Positions 33,691 to 42,144 of a stretch of 64,000 nucleotides of DNA are shown here, one piece after another. Origin of the DNA: Sutcliffiella rhizosphaerae (lineage in GTDB: Bacteria > Bacillota > Bacilli > Bacillales > Bacillaceae_I). Positions within the stretch are counted from its first letter, which is position 1, and every line of letters begins with the position of its first letter. A model generated the notes under the pieces. That model was not told the DNA's origin. It worked only from the letters and a program-made list of their open reading frames with translations, and ran no database searches. The translations under genes were made by a program, and so were the position numbers. The stretch is taken from NCBI RefSeq assembly GCF_917563925.1, contig NZ_CAKJTJ010000021.1, positions 1-64,000 of the forward strand, given 5' to 3'.

Positions 33691-34683
33691 CTATTCTCCC
33701 ATTACCTCTTCTGCAATGGATGTGTTTACGAGCTGACTGTACTCCACATATTGTGGGAGTTCTCCAGCTTCCTCCATAATGTTTTGTAAGTTATCCCACT
33801 CTTCTTGATCTAGAATCGGATCTGTAGCAAAGGATCCCTGACTTTTATATCGATCCACTACCGATTCAATTAGCTCCACTGATGTATCATCAAAGTAAGG
33901 TAGAATCAATTTTGCAGTTTCAGAGGCTGGGTTATTTTCTACCCATTTCTGTGCTTTGTATAAAGCTCTTGTAAATTTCTCAACAGCTTCAGCATTTTCT
34001 TCTAAATAACTTTCTTTTGCCATAAAGGTTGTATATGGAAGATGACCAGACTCTTCTCCAAATGAAGCGACAATATAGCCAATTCCCTCTGCTTCAAAAA
34101 TACTTGCTTGCGGTTCAAAAAGCTGAACAAAATCTCCCGTTCCTGATGCAAAGGCACTCGGAATGTTTGCATAATCAATGTTTTGAATAAGGTTCAAATC
34201 ATTTTGTGGGTCTATTCCATGCTTTTTCAAAACAAACTCACCTGCCATTTGAGGCATTCCACCCTTACGTTGACCAAGGAATGTGCTGCCCTCTAGGTTA
34301 TCCCAAGCAAAATCAATGAGATTCTCTCTAGCTATTAGGAAAGTACCGTCAGTTTGAGTGAGCTGTGCAAAATTTATGACAGGATCGTTGGAGCCTTGAG
34401 CATAAACATAAATAGACGTTTCCGAGCCAACTAAAGCGATATCTGCACCATCAGCTAGCAAGGTGGTCATCGTTTTGTCTCCACCCCAAGCTGTGGTTAA
34501 TTCAACCTCCAAGCCTTCCTCTTCAAAAAAACCTTTTTCAATCGCAACATATTGGGGAGCATAAAAAATAGAACGTGTTACTTCTGCAATACGAATTGTT
34601 TCGTTTTTTCCACCACAAGCAACTAATGCAGTGATGACTAAGAAAGATAATAATATGGAACCCGTTATTCTTAAGCCTTTCAT
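33691..34683 (-). CDS. ytlA: ABC importer substrate-binding lipoprotein YtlA
   Basis: A 330-residue lipoprotein (lipobox LVACG, Cys23) of the NMT1/THI5-SsuA fold. RIAEVTRSIFYAPQYVAIEKGFFEEEG is the typical opening of this fold (split: SIFYAPQYVAIEKGFF). The C-terminus carries a family helix, VEKFTRALYKAQKWVENNP. GAGGAGGT precedes the ATG. First gene of ytlA-C-D. Ligand unknown: sulfonate, pyrimidine or riboflavin-like molecules are all possible. Confidence 0.87.
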   Translation of the reverse strand: MKGLRITGSILLSFLVITALVACGGKNETIRIAEVTRSIFYAPQYVAIEKGFFEEEGLEVELTTAWGGDKTMTTLLADGADIALVGSETSIYVYAQGSNDPVINFAQLTQTDGTFLIARENLIDFAWDNLEGSTFLGQRKGGMPQMAGEFVLKKHGIDPQNDLNLIQNIDYANIPSAFASGTGDFVQLFEPQASIFEAEGIGYIVASFGEESGHLPYTTFMAKESYLEENAEAVEKFTRALYKAQKWVENNPASETAKLILPYFDDTSVELIESVVDRYKSQGSFATDPILDQEEWDNLQNIMEEAGELPQYVEYSQLVNTSIAEEVMGE

Positions 34684-34794
34684 ATTCTACCTCCTCTAAA
34701 AATTAGGCAAATGCTTTGTATGTTTATATAGATTAGAGTATGATTTGGGCTAAATATGTGTGAATGCCTATGTGGTAATGAAGGAGGCAGAAAG

Positions 34795-35583
34795 TTGCAA
34801 GTACATAACGGAAAGATAGTCGAAAAACAAGCGTTTCCATCACCAAGTCCCTATATTAATGTCTTTAAGGTAACCTATTATAGCAATGGACTAAAGGTGA
34901 AGGGACTTTTGGCTGAACCCAAAAAGGACGGGCAATACGAGGGCTTTTTATATTTACGAGGTGGGATTAAAAATGTTGGTCAGGTAAGAGTTGGACGGAT
35001 TGTTCAGTTTGCATCTGAAGGATTTGTTGTAATGGCACCATTTTACCGCGGTAATCAAGGGGGAGAAGGTAATGAGGATTTTGCCGGTGATGACAGAGTC
35101 GATGCTTTCTCAGCTTTTCAACTATTAACAACTCATCAAAAAGTAAAGCAAGATCGCATTCACGTTTTTGGCTTTTCCAGAGGTGGGGTCATGGCTTTAA
35201 TGACAGGTATAGAATTTCCAGAAACACGTTCCGTTGTATCATGGGGAGGAGTATCTGATATGTTTTTAACCTACGAGGAACGTGTTGATTTAAGACGGAT
35301 GATGAAACGTGTGATTGGAGGAACTCCGACAAAGTATCCAGAACGGTACGAATGGCGGACCCCGTTATTTAAGCTTGAAAGGCTGAAAGCACCAATATTA
35401 TTAATTCATGGGGAAAAGGATCATAATGTTTCCATTGAGCATTCTTACCGCTTAGAAAAATGTGCAAAAGAACATACTCTGCCCGTTGAAACATGGTACT
35501 ACTCTGAGTTTACGCATTATTTTCCTCCAAAAGAAAATAGGAGAATAGTGGAGCGATTGTGTGACTGGATGAAAAGGCAATAG
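34795..35583 (+). CDS. ytmA: Alpha/beta hydrolase YtmA, prolyl-oligopeptidase-like
   Basis: A 262-residue cytoplasmic hydrolase with nucleophile elbow GFSRGG (Ser near 126), Asp in LLIHGEKDHNVS and catalytic His in FTHYFPPKENRR. PFYRGNQGGEGNEDFAGDDRVDAFSA is a hallmark of YtmA. The start is a TTG at 34795 with GGAGG 7 nt upstream, matching the family N-terminus; the ATG at 34756 has no ribosome site. Substrate unknown. It diverges from ytlA as in B. subtilis. Confidence 0.85.
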   Translation: MQVHNGKIVEKQAFPSPSPYINVFKVTYYSNGLKVKGLLAEPKKDGQYEGFLYLRGGIKNVGQVRVGRIVQFASEGFVVMAPFYRGNQGGEGNEDFAGDDRVDAFSAFQLLTTHQKVKQDRIHVFGFSRGGVMALMTGIEFPETRSVVSWGGVSDMFLTYEERVDLRRMMKRVIGGTPTKYPERYEWRTPLFKLERLKAPILLIHGEKDHNVSIEHSYRLEKCAKEHTLPVETWYYSEFTHYFPPKENRRIVERLCDWMKRQ

Positions 35584-35621
35584 GGGGAAGTATTGCCAGG
35601 TTAACTTCCTGATAATTTGGC

Positions 35622-35725
35622 AAATCTTCAAATAAGCTGTTTAAATCTCTAAATAAACGCTTCAATATCTAAATCGGCTTTGGAAATCTCTAAATCAGCA
35701 TTTTAAACATCTAAATAACCTATTG
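35622..35725. repeat. Intergenic array of five 21-bp units
   Basis: Units begin at 35622, 35643, 35664, 35684 and 35705. The first half of each is AAATCTCTAAAT or a close variant (AAATCTTCAAAT, AATATCTAAAT, AAACATCTAAAT); the second half varies. Spacing is 21 bp with one 20-bp step. A weaker sixth unit may start at 35726. No ORF or known element. The array lies between ytmA and the pckA terminator. Confidence 0.7.
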
Positions 35726-35821
35726 AAAGCCACATATCACTCTTTATGTCGCGTTGCCGCTAAATTTAAGCTTTGAGCCAGCAAAATTAATAGGTCGACA
35801 CACTTCTTTTTACGCAATCTA

Positions 35822-35857
35822 ATAACAAATAAAGCTGCTGAGAAATCTCAGCAGCTT
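35822..35857 (-). terminator. Terminator of pckA
   Basis: AAGCTGCTGA pairs with TCAGCAGCTT in a perfect stem, with TTTATTTG after it on the minus strand. Confidence 0.9.
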
Positions 35858-35867
35858 GCTTTGCTTA

Positions 35868-37457
35868 TTATATAGTCGGTCCACCGAGTCCGAGAACTTC
35901 AGCAGGAACATTATCAAACTTTTTGAAGTTATTTTTGAACTTACCTGCAAGTTCACGTGCAGCTTGATCGTACATTTCTTCATCTTGCCAAGTACGTTTA
36001 GGCTGTAGAACCTCATCTGGAACTCCTGTGACATGTACTGGCACACTAACTCCGAAATATGGATCTATAGATACTTCAGCATTAGTTAGTTCTCCTTCAA
36101 GAGCAGCTTGCACCATTGCTCTTGTGTAAGAAAGTTTCATGCGGTTACCTACGCCATAGCCTCCACCAGTCCAACCAGTGTTTACGAGGTAAACCTGCAC
36201 GTTATGCTCGTCGATTTTTTGACCTAGCATTTCTGCGTAGGTGGTTGCAGGTAGTGGCAAGAAAGGTGATCCAAAGCATGTAGAAAATGTAGCTTGTGGA
36301 GAAGTAATTCCACGCTCTGTACCAGCAAGCTTACTTGTATATCCGCTAAGGAAATGGAACATTGCCTGTTCTTTTGATAATTTACTTATTGGAGGCAAGA
36401 CTCCTGTTGCATCCGCTGTTAAAAAGACTATTGTTGTTGGGTGGCCAGCAATACTTGGTTCCACAATATTTGTCATCGCATCTAACGTGTAGGCAGCACG
36501 AGTGTTTTCTGTTAAAGTGGAATCATCATAATCAGCTACACGAGATTGACCATCAATGACTACATTTTCTAAAACAGATCCGAAACGGATAGCATCAAAA
36601 ATTTGAGGTTCTTTTTCACGAGTGAGACCAATGCATTTTGCATAGCAGCCACCTTCAATATTGAACACACCAGTGTTAGACCAGCCATGTTCATCGTCAC
36701 CGATTAGCTTACGGTTAGGATCTGCCGAAAGTGTTGTTTTTCCAGTTCCGGATAATCCAAAGAATAGGGCAACATCACCTTCGCGTCCAACGTTAGCGGA
36801 GCAGTGCATTGGCATAATGCCATTTTCAGGTAAAAGGTAATTCATCACAGAGAAGATAGATTTTTTCATTTCTCCAGCATATTCTGTTCCACCGATTAAT
36901 ACGATGCGCTTGCTGAAGGAAATGATGATGAATGCTTCTGAATTTGTTCCGTCAACTGCTGGATCTGCCTTAAAGTTTGGTGCAGAAACGATACTGAATG
37001 CGGTTTCATGCTTGGCTAACTGCTCATCATCTGGACGAATGAAAAGTTGCTGTGCAAATAGGTTATGCCATGCGAATTCATTGACTACTTGAATGGGTAA
37101 TTGATATTTTTCATCAGCACCAGCAAAGCCTTTAAATACAAAAATCTCGTCTTTTTGTTCTAAGTATGAAAGTACTTTATTATATAAAGCGTCAAAAACT
37201 TCTTCAGAAATGGGACTGTTAACAGTACCCCAATCAATTTTTTCTTTACTGGTTGGTTCTTCCACAATAAACTTATCTTTAGGGGAGCGCCCCGTGTATT
37301 TACCTGTAGTTGCCACTACGGCACCAGTTGATGTCAAGCTGCCTTCATTACGGTTCAATATTTTTTCCACTAATTGAGGAACAGATAGCTGAACCTTGAC
37401 ATTGTTTCCGTATACTAATTTTGTCAATCCATTATCGATACCAACCGTTTTCATCAT
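35868..37457 (-). CDS. pckA: Phosphoenolpyruvate carboxykinase (ATP)
   Basis: Converts oxaloacetate and ATP to PEP, CO2 and ADP, the entry to gluconeogenesis. The 529 residues contain [19 protein letters not shown], the metal-site segment [23 protein letters not shown], the kinase P-loop [11 protein letters not shown] (about 240-250), DDEHGW and the late [19 protein letters not shown] precedes the first of two ATGs. Own terminator; a catabolite-response-like palindrome lies 180 bp upstream. Length matches B. subtilis PckA (527). Confidence 0.97.
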   Translation of the reverse strand: MMKTVGIDNGLTKLVYGNNVKVQLSVPQLVEKILNRNEGSLTSTGAVVATTGKYTGRSPKDKFIVEEPTSKEKIDWGTVNSPISEEVFDALYNKVLSYLEQKDEIFVFKGFAGADEKYQLPIQVVNEFAWHNLFAQQLFIRPDDEQLAKHETAFSIVSAPNFKADPAVDGTNSEAFIIISFSKRIVLIGGTEYAGEMKKSIFSVMNYLLPENGIMPMHCSANVGREGDVALFFGLSGTGKTTLSADPNRKLIGDDEHGWSNTGVFNIEGGCYAKCIGLTREKEPQIFDAIRFGSVLENVVIDGQSRVADYDDSTLTENTRAAYTLDAMTNIVEPSIAGHPTTIVFLTADATGVLPPISKLSKEQAMFHFLSGYTSKLAGTERGITSPQATFSTCFGSPFLPLPATTYAEMLGQKIDEHNVQVYLVNTGWTGGGYGVGNRMKLSYTRAMVQAALEGELTNAEVSIDPYFGVSVPVHVTGVPDEVLQPKRTWQDEEMYDQAARELAGKFKNNFKKFDNVPAEVLGLGGPTI

Positions 37458-37635
37458 GGATAACTCTCCTTCAATTTAAAAAATATAAAAAATAGTTTTT
37501 GTTATCTGTTAAAAAGTATAACACATTCAATTAAATAGTCCATACTAATTAACTTATTTTATGAAAAGAAATCAAAATCGTTAACATTATTCGAAAAAAA
37601 GGCTTATCCGTGTTAAAAGGCTCTGTTATCGACTT

Positions 37636-37653
37636 AAAGTAAACGCTTACTTT
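37636..37653. promoter_or_regulatory. cre-like palindrome upstream of pckA
   Basis: AAAGTAAACGCTTACTTT is nearly fully palindromic and equals the CcpA core TGTAAACGnTTACA except at the outer bases. It is itself enclosed by GCTTATCC (37602-37609) and GGATAAGC (37660-37667). The rest of 37458-37823 is AT-rich with nothing else I can name. Confidence 0.4.
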
Positions 37654-37823
37654 TTTGGAGGATAAGCTTCCCGGCAATTTAAATAAAAGTAAAGCCTCTG
37701 TGGAAGAATTGTCCTTATTATATAGAAAAACATGAAAAAGCAGTATTTGCAAATAGTCGGTACTCATAATGTATGTAAACTTATTACTTCTGTAAATCCT
37801 TGTCGAATTATTTTTCTTTTTTA

Positions 37824-37853
37824 TTGACATGAAAGGTTTCTGTACGCTAATAT
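37824..37853 (+). promoter_or_regulatory. Promoter of the metK leader
   Basis: TTGACA (37824-37829), 18 nt, TAATAT (37848-37853), about 18 nt before the riboswitch P1 helix. Confidence 0.65.
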
Positions 37854-37870
37854 AGAACCTTGAACGGATA

Positions 37871-38035
37871 CTCTTATTCCGAGCTGGTGGAGGGGCAGGC
37901 CCTATGAAACCCAGCAACCTGCTCAATTGTTGAGCGAGCGTAATAAAGCACGCCGCCGCTAATAAAAAGACCTGATTAGGTCGTTTGAGAAAAGGTGCTA
38001 AACCTGAGCAAGGCATTGACCTTGACCGATAAGAG
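37871..38035 (+). ncRNA. SAM-I (S-box) riboswitch controlling metK
   Basis: The aptamer begins with P1 strand CTCTTAT (37871) and ends with ATAAGAG (38035). Core S-box segments are GGTGGAGGGGCAGGCCCTATGA, AACCCAGCAACC and AGGTGCTAAACC (first one split: GGTGGAGGGGC, GGCCCTATGA). About 74 nt separate CAGCAACC from GGTGCTAA, so the P3 arm is much longer than the usual 10-25 nt; it could fold into two extra hairpins. SAM binding should favour the downstream terminator and shut off metK. Confidence 0.95.
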
Positions 38036-38057
38036 TGAAAGGCTAATTCTTGAAAAC

Positions 38058-38092
38058 AAACCTTTCCTCAATTTAGTGGGAAGGTTTTTTAT
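38058..38092 (+). terminator. Riboswitch terminator before metK
   Basis: AAACCTTTCC pairs with GGGAAGGTTT (one G-U), followed by TTTATATTTTT; the regulated expression platform of the S-box leader. Confidence 0.85.
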
Positions 38093-38211
38093 ATTTTTAC
38101 ACAAGATAACGAAGAACAACACAACAGGAACTGAGATCCGTATCAATAATTAAAAATTGTACATGAAAGGGTCATCTGCTTTTCATATACAAAAAGGAGG
38201 AACTTTTTTTA

Positions 38212-39411
38212 ATGACTATCCAACGTCGTTTATTTACTTCTGAGTCAGTAACGGAAGGACATCCGGATAAAATTTGTGACCAAATTTCCGATTCCATTCT
38301 TGATGCAATTCTAACTAATGATCCAAATGCTCGTGTAGCATGTGAAACATCTGTTACCACTGGATTAGTTTTAGTAGCCGGTGAAATTACCACTTCTACT
38401 TATGTGGACATTCCGAAAATTGTTCGCGAAACGATTCAGGGTATCGGTTATACTCGTGCAAAATACGGATTTGATGCAGAAACTTGTGCGGTATTAACTT
38501 CTATTGATGAGCAGTCTGCTGACATCGCAATGGGTGTTGATCAGGCATTGGAAGCTCGTGAGGGTCAAATGACTGATGCGGAAATCGAAGCAATCGGAGC
38601 AGGGGACCAAGGTTTAATGTTCGGATTTGCATGTAATGAAACGAAGGAATTAATGCCACTTCCTATATCATTAGCTCACAAGTTATCTCGTCGTTTAACA
38701 GAGGTAAGAAAAGAAGAAATCCTTCCGTACTTACGTCCTGACGGTAAAACTCAAGTAACCGTTGAATATGATGAGAACGATAAACCTGTTCGTATTGATA
38801 CAATCGTTATTTCTACACAACATCATCCAGAAGTTTCTTTAGACCGTATTCAAAGAAACATCAAGGAATATGTCATTAAACCTGTGGTACCTGCTGAATT
38901 AATTGATGAAAACACAAAATACTTTATAAACCCGACTGGCCGTTTCGTTATCGGTGGACCACAAGGGGACGCAGGTCTGACTGGCCGTAAAATCATCGTT
39001 GACACGTACGGTGGATATGCACGTCACGGTGGTGGAGCATTCTCAGGAAAAGATGCAACAAAAGTTGACCGTTCTGGTGCATACGCTGCTCGCTATGTGG
39101 CAAAAAACATCGTGGCAAGTGGTCTTGCAGACAAATGTGAAGTACAACTTGCATACGCAATTGGTGTAGCACAACCAGTATCGATTGCGGTAGATACATT
39201 TGGAACTGGGAAAGTTTCAGAACAGAAATTGGTAGAACTTGTACGAAACAATTTCGATCTTCGTCCTGCAGGAATCATTAAGATGTTAGACCTTCGCCGA
39301 CCTATTTATAAGCAAACTGCTGCATATGGACATTTCGGTCGTAATGATCTTGATCTACCTTGGGAGCAAACAGATAAAGCGGATCTTTTGAAAGATCAAG
39401 CAAACGCATAA
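38212..39411 (+). CDS. metK: S-adenosylmethionine synthetase
   Basis: Makes SAM from methionine and ATP. The 399 residues show [12 protein letters not shown] at the N-terminus (His in the ATP site), [10 protein letters not shown] in the centre, and the P-loop-like GGGAFSGKD near 270, then [20 protein letters not shown] is 11 nt from the ATG. Its product also regulates its own S-box leader, and LuxS (23908) recycles the by-product. A terminator follows. Confidence 0.98.
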   Translation: MTIQRRLFTSESVTEGHPDKICDQISDSILDAILTNDPNARVACETSVTTGLVLVAGEITTSTYVDIPKIVRETIQGIGYTRAKYGFDAETCAVLTSIDEQSADIAMGVDQALEAREGQMTDAEIEAIGAGDQGLMFGFACNETKELMPLPISLAHKLSRRLTEVRKEEILPYLRPDGKTQVTVEYDENDKPVRIDTIVISTQHHPEVSLDRIQRNIKEYVIKPVVPAELIDENTKYFINPTGRFVIGGPQGDAGLTGRKIIVDTYGGYARHGGGAFSGKDATKVDRSGAYAARYVAKNIVASGLADKCEVQLAYAIGVAQPVSIAVDTFGTGKVSEQKLVELVRNNFDLRPAGIIKMLDLRRPIYKQTAAYGHFGRNDLDLPWEQTDKADLLKDQANA

Positions 39412-39416
39412 TGAAT

Positions 39417-39454
39417 AAAAGCCGTTCACACTTTGGGTGTGAAACGGCTTTTTT
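39417..39454 (+). terminator. Terminator of metK
   Basis: AAAAGCCGTTCACAC pairs with GTGTGAAACGGCTTTT with one bulged A; T-tract TTTTTT. Confidence 0.9.
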
Positions 39455-39558
39455 CATATATAAAAGAAAAGTAGAAGATTTTTAAGTTAAGACAGTGACA
39501 AGCCTTCGATCCGTCAATTAGGTGAAATCCCACTTTCTCGCTGCCTAAAGAGGGGCTA

Positions 39559-41442
39559 CTATAGTACGTCTTCTAGTTTTTCATATAACCTTTCCCGTTC
39601 CACTTCTTTTGTAATTAACTCTGCTTGCATTTTTTGAAGGGAGGTTAAATCATTTTCCATGCTCATTTTTTCTTCTAAGATAAATATTTCGTTTTCTACA
39701 TTTTCCAATTGATGTTCCAATCTCTCTGAAGATAAAGGCTCCATTTGTGTTTCGTTTTTTTGTTGCGGTAGTGTAGGTTTTGTTGTTACCATTTTGGACT
39801 TAGTTATGGATAGAGCCTGTTTTTCCGTTCGTTTCCCCCGTGCATATTGATAGTTTCCCTCGTATGTGACGATTGCATGGTTTTCAAGCCAGCATGTCTT
39901 TTCAAAATATTTATTTAGGAAGTATCTATCATGGGAAACTGCGAGAATAGTACCGTTGAAATCTTCAAGTGCTTCTTCTAAAACCTCTCGTGAATCGATG
40001 TCAAGGTGATTGGTTGGTTCATCCAAAATTAATAAGTTGATATCCTGATGCATTAATTGTGCTAAACGGAGGCGCATTTTTTCTCCTCCACTTAAGCTGT
40101 TTACTTTTTTAAAAACCGCTGGACCGTAAAAGAGAAATTTAGCAAGGACATGTCTTGCCTGTTCCAGGGTTATAGAGATATCCTCCCGGAAAGCATCAAT
40201 TAATGATTGATTGGGATTCGTTGGTTTAATATGCTGTGATAAATAGCCAATTTTCACATTACTTCCAAGCTTTACAACTCCGCAGTCTGGACTTAATTGT
40301 CCAAGTATTATTTTTAATATGGTGGATTTTCCTGTACCATTTTGGCCAACGATTGCGGCTCTCTCCTTATAATAGACGGCAAGGTTCACATCTTGTAATA
40401 GCCTCTTTTCGCTAAATGTCATATTCACATCTTCGAGTAAAATGACATCTTTACCACTCCGATCTCTAGAGTCGAAGTGTAATCCCATTGCCTTTCTTTC
40501 AAGGATGGGACGCTTCACTTTTTCCATCCGATCCAATGCTTTTTCCATGCTTTTTGCCCTCCGGTGAAGACCTGCATTTGGAGGGTTACTTTGATTGGCC
40601 CATTCCTTTAACCGTTTAATGGTTTCGCGCATTTTTTTAATTTTCTTTTGCTGTTCTTGGTAAACAGCGAATTCTAGGAGCAGGCGTTCTTCCTTCTCTT
40701 TTATGAAGCCACTATAATTTGTGTGATAAATGTGGACTTCTCCATCCTCCATGTCAAAAATCTTGGTAGCAACTTCATCTAAAAAATACCGGTCATGGGA
40801 AATGACAACAACTGTGCCATCATACTCATTTAAATATTGTTCCAGCCATTCTACAGAAAAGATATCCAAATGATTGGTTGGTTCATCGAGTAATAAAAGA
40901 TCTGGTTGTTGAAGTAAAATAAACCCTAAACATATTTTGGTTTGTTCCCCACCACTTAAGCTAGAAAAATCCTGTGAAAGCAAGGAACTAATTTTTAACC
41001 CGTTCGCTATTTTTTGAATAGAGCTTTCTATTTCATAACCGCCAAGAAAAGCAAAACTTTCCTGGATACTTCCATATTCACTCATAATTTTTGCCATGGT
41101 TACTTCGTCTTGATGTAGAGACATCAACAATTCAAATTCCCGTAATTTGTGTTGTAATTTAATAACCTCTGAAAATGCAGAGAGAAGTACTTCCTCTGCT
41201 GTTGTACCTTTCGGAAACGAAGGTATTTGTGCAAGATACCCAATATTCGTTTCTTTTTTTAGATGAATGGCACCACTATCGTGTGTTTCATTTCCGCTGA
41301 TTAGCTGAAAAAGGGTGGTCTTCCCGCTTCCGTTGCGACCAACTAAGCCGATTCGATCCTTTTCCTGTATATCAAGTGAAATATTCTCAAATATAAGCGT
41401 TCCTGCAAAGCTCTTTGTAATATTATTCAACGTACATAACAT
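39559..41442 (-). CDS. ABC-F family ATPase, probable ribosome-protection protein
   Basis: A 627-residue soluble protein with two ABC domains and no membrane part. First domain: Walker A GRNGSGKTT (about 34), signature [20 protein letters not shown]. Second: GQNGTGKST, LSGGEKMR, LLILDEPTNHLD. The inter-domain linker (EFAVYQEQQKKIKKMRETIK and onward) is the ribosome-contacting arm; a C-terminal coiled coil (about 560-627) follows. Such proteins dislodge antibiotics from the ribosome or act as translation factors. The ATG at 41442 has AAAGGAG 9 nt upstream. A leader peptide and terminator upstream point to antibiotic-inducible attenuation, favouring the resistance reading. Confidence 0.85.
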   Translation of the reverse strand: MLCTLNNITKSFAGTLIFENISLDIQEKDRIGLVGRNGSGKTTLFQLISGNETHDSGAIHLKKETNIGYLAQIPSFPKGTTAEEVLLSAFSEVIKLQHKLREFELLMSLHQDEVTMAKIMSEYGSIQESFAFLGGYEIESSIQKIANGLKISSLLSQDFSSLSGGEQTKICLGFILLQQPDLLLLDEPTNHLDIFSVEWLEQYLNEYDGTVVVISHDRYFLDEVATKIFDMEDGEVHIYHTNYSGFIKEKEERLLLEFAVYQEQQKKIKKMRETIKRLKEWANQSNPPNAGLHRRAKSMEKALDRMEKVKRPILERKAMGLHFDSRDRSGKDVILLEDVNMTFSEKRLLQDVNLAVYYKERAAIVGQNGTGKSTILKIILGQLSPDCGVVKLGSNVKIGYLSQHIKPTNPNQSLIDAFREDISITLEQARHVLAKFLFYGPAVFKKVNSLSGGEKMRLRLAQLMHQDINLLILDEPTNHLDIDSREVLEEALEDFNGTILAVSHDRYFLNKYFEKTCWLENHAIVTYEGNYQYARGKRTEKQALSITKSKMVTTKPTLPQQKNETQMEPLSSERLEHQLENVENEIFILEEKMSMENDLTSLQKMQAELITKEVERERLYEKLEDVL

Positions 41443-41544
41443 ATTCGTTTTCTCCTTTATCTCAACCATAATTGTAAGACAGTTCTTGTTATAGTTGTTG
41501 CTTTATCTTAGTTCCAAGCACCAAGCTATTAAGAAAGAACCAAC

Positions 41545-41585
41545 AAAAAAAGCCATGAGTAAGAAGGTATCTTCTTTCCCATGAC
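41545..41585 (-). terminator. Attenuator terminator in the ABC-F leader
   Basis: On the minus strand GTCATGGGAAAGAAG pairs with CTTCTTACTCATGGC (one or two mismatches) and is followed by seven T. It lies about 100 nt before the ABC-F start and 90 nt after the leader ORF. A smaller hairpin, AACTGG...CCAGTT, sits just upstream and may take part in alternative folding. Confidence 0.8.
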
Positions 41586-41671
41586 TGTAAAAGGTATAAC
41601 TGGTAAACATACTCCAGTTAAAATAGAAATATAATCTATTTAAATAAAGTGTGGGGGGTAAAGATAGCTTA

Positions 41672-41803
41672 CTATCTGTAACATGTATTCAGTTTGCTAA
41701 AAAAGGACAGACGTATCCCGTTAGCAACTAAATCATGAAAAATTGCACGACAAATATGCAAATATGCCATATATGGTGTGCGTGCATCAACAGATAGTAA
41801 CAT
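41672..41803 (-). CDS. 43-residue leader peptide of the ABC-F gene
   Basis: Read by hand: MLLSVDARTPYMAYLHICRA, then IFHDLVANGIRLSFFSKLNT and CYR, ending TAG. A strong AAAGGAGGG lies 6 nt before the ATG. The stop falls in a GATAG/CTATC hairpin. Its position between the promoter and a terminator suggests a regulatory upstream ORF whose slowed translation permits read-through into the ABC-F gene; the mechanism is inferred from known ABC-F and erm leaders. Confidence 0.65.
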   Translation of the reverse strand: MLLSVDARTPYMAYLHICRAIFHDLVANGIRLSFFSKLNTCYR

Positions 41804-41838
41804 CTTTATCCCTCCTTTCGAACATGTAAGATACGTCC

Positions 41839-41868
41839 ATTATATAGGATGCATAAAAAAAATTGCAA
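41839..41868 (-). promoter_or_regulatory. Promoter of the ABC-F leader
   Basis: TTGCAA (41868-41863), 18 nt, TATAAT (41844-41839) on the minus strand, about 25 nt before the leader ribosome site. The remaining intergenic DNA up to asnB (41869-42144) is AT-rich with nothing else recognised. Confidence 0.65.
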
Positions 41869-42144
41869 ATAATTTTATAATTTAAGACAGTACCACAAAC
41901 TTTTTTGCTTTATCCAACTTTACAAAAGCTCATAATTAGCGTTATTAAACCACTCACTTCCTGTATTTACTTTTAAGGAAAAGTTAAATTTCCACGTAAC
42001 TGGCTAATGCATCTTTTTCTTTGATTAATTGGAGCTTCTCTATGATGACTATTAGCCCATGTTTAGAATGCTCTTCTTTACGTCTACACTAGGAGTAATT
42101 ATTAAAGGGAAATGTGATACTTCGCAAAAAGAAGGGGTGTTTGT

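Noticed and set aside
37549-38016. 155-codon frame on the minus strand upstream of metK
   Set aside because: It is antisense to the metK promoter and SAM riboswitch; the open frame is produced by structured RNA sequence, with no ribosome site and no family features.
41880-42144. T-box leader before asnB
   Set aside because: No T-box sequence (TGGNACCGCG-like) or specifier-loop structure could be found; only AT-rich DNA and the asnB ribosome site.
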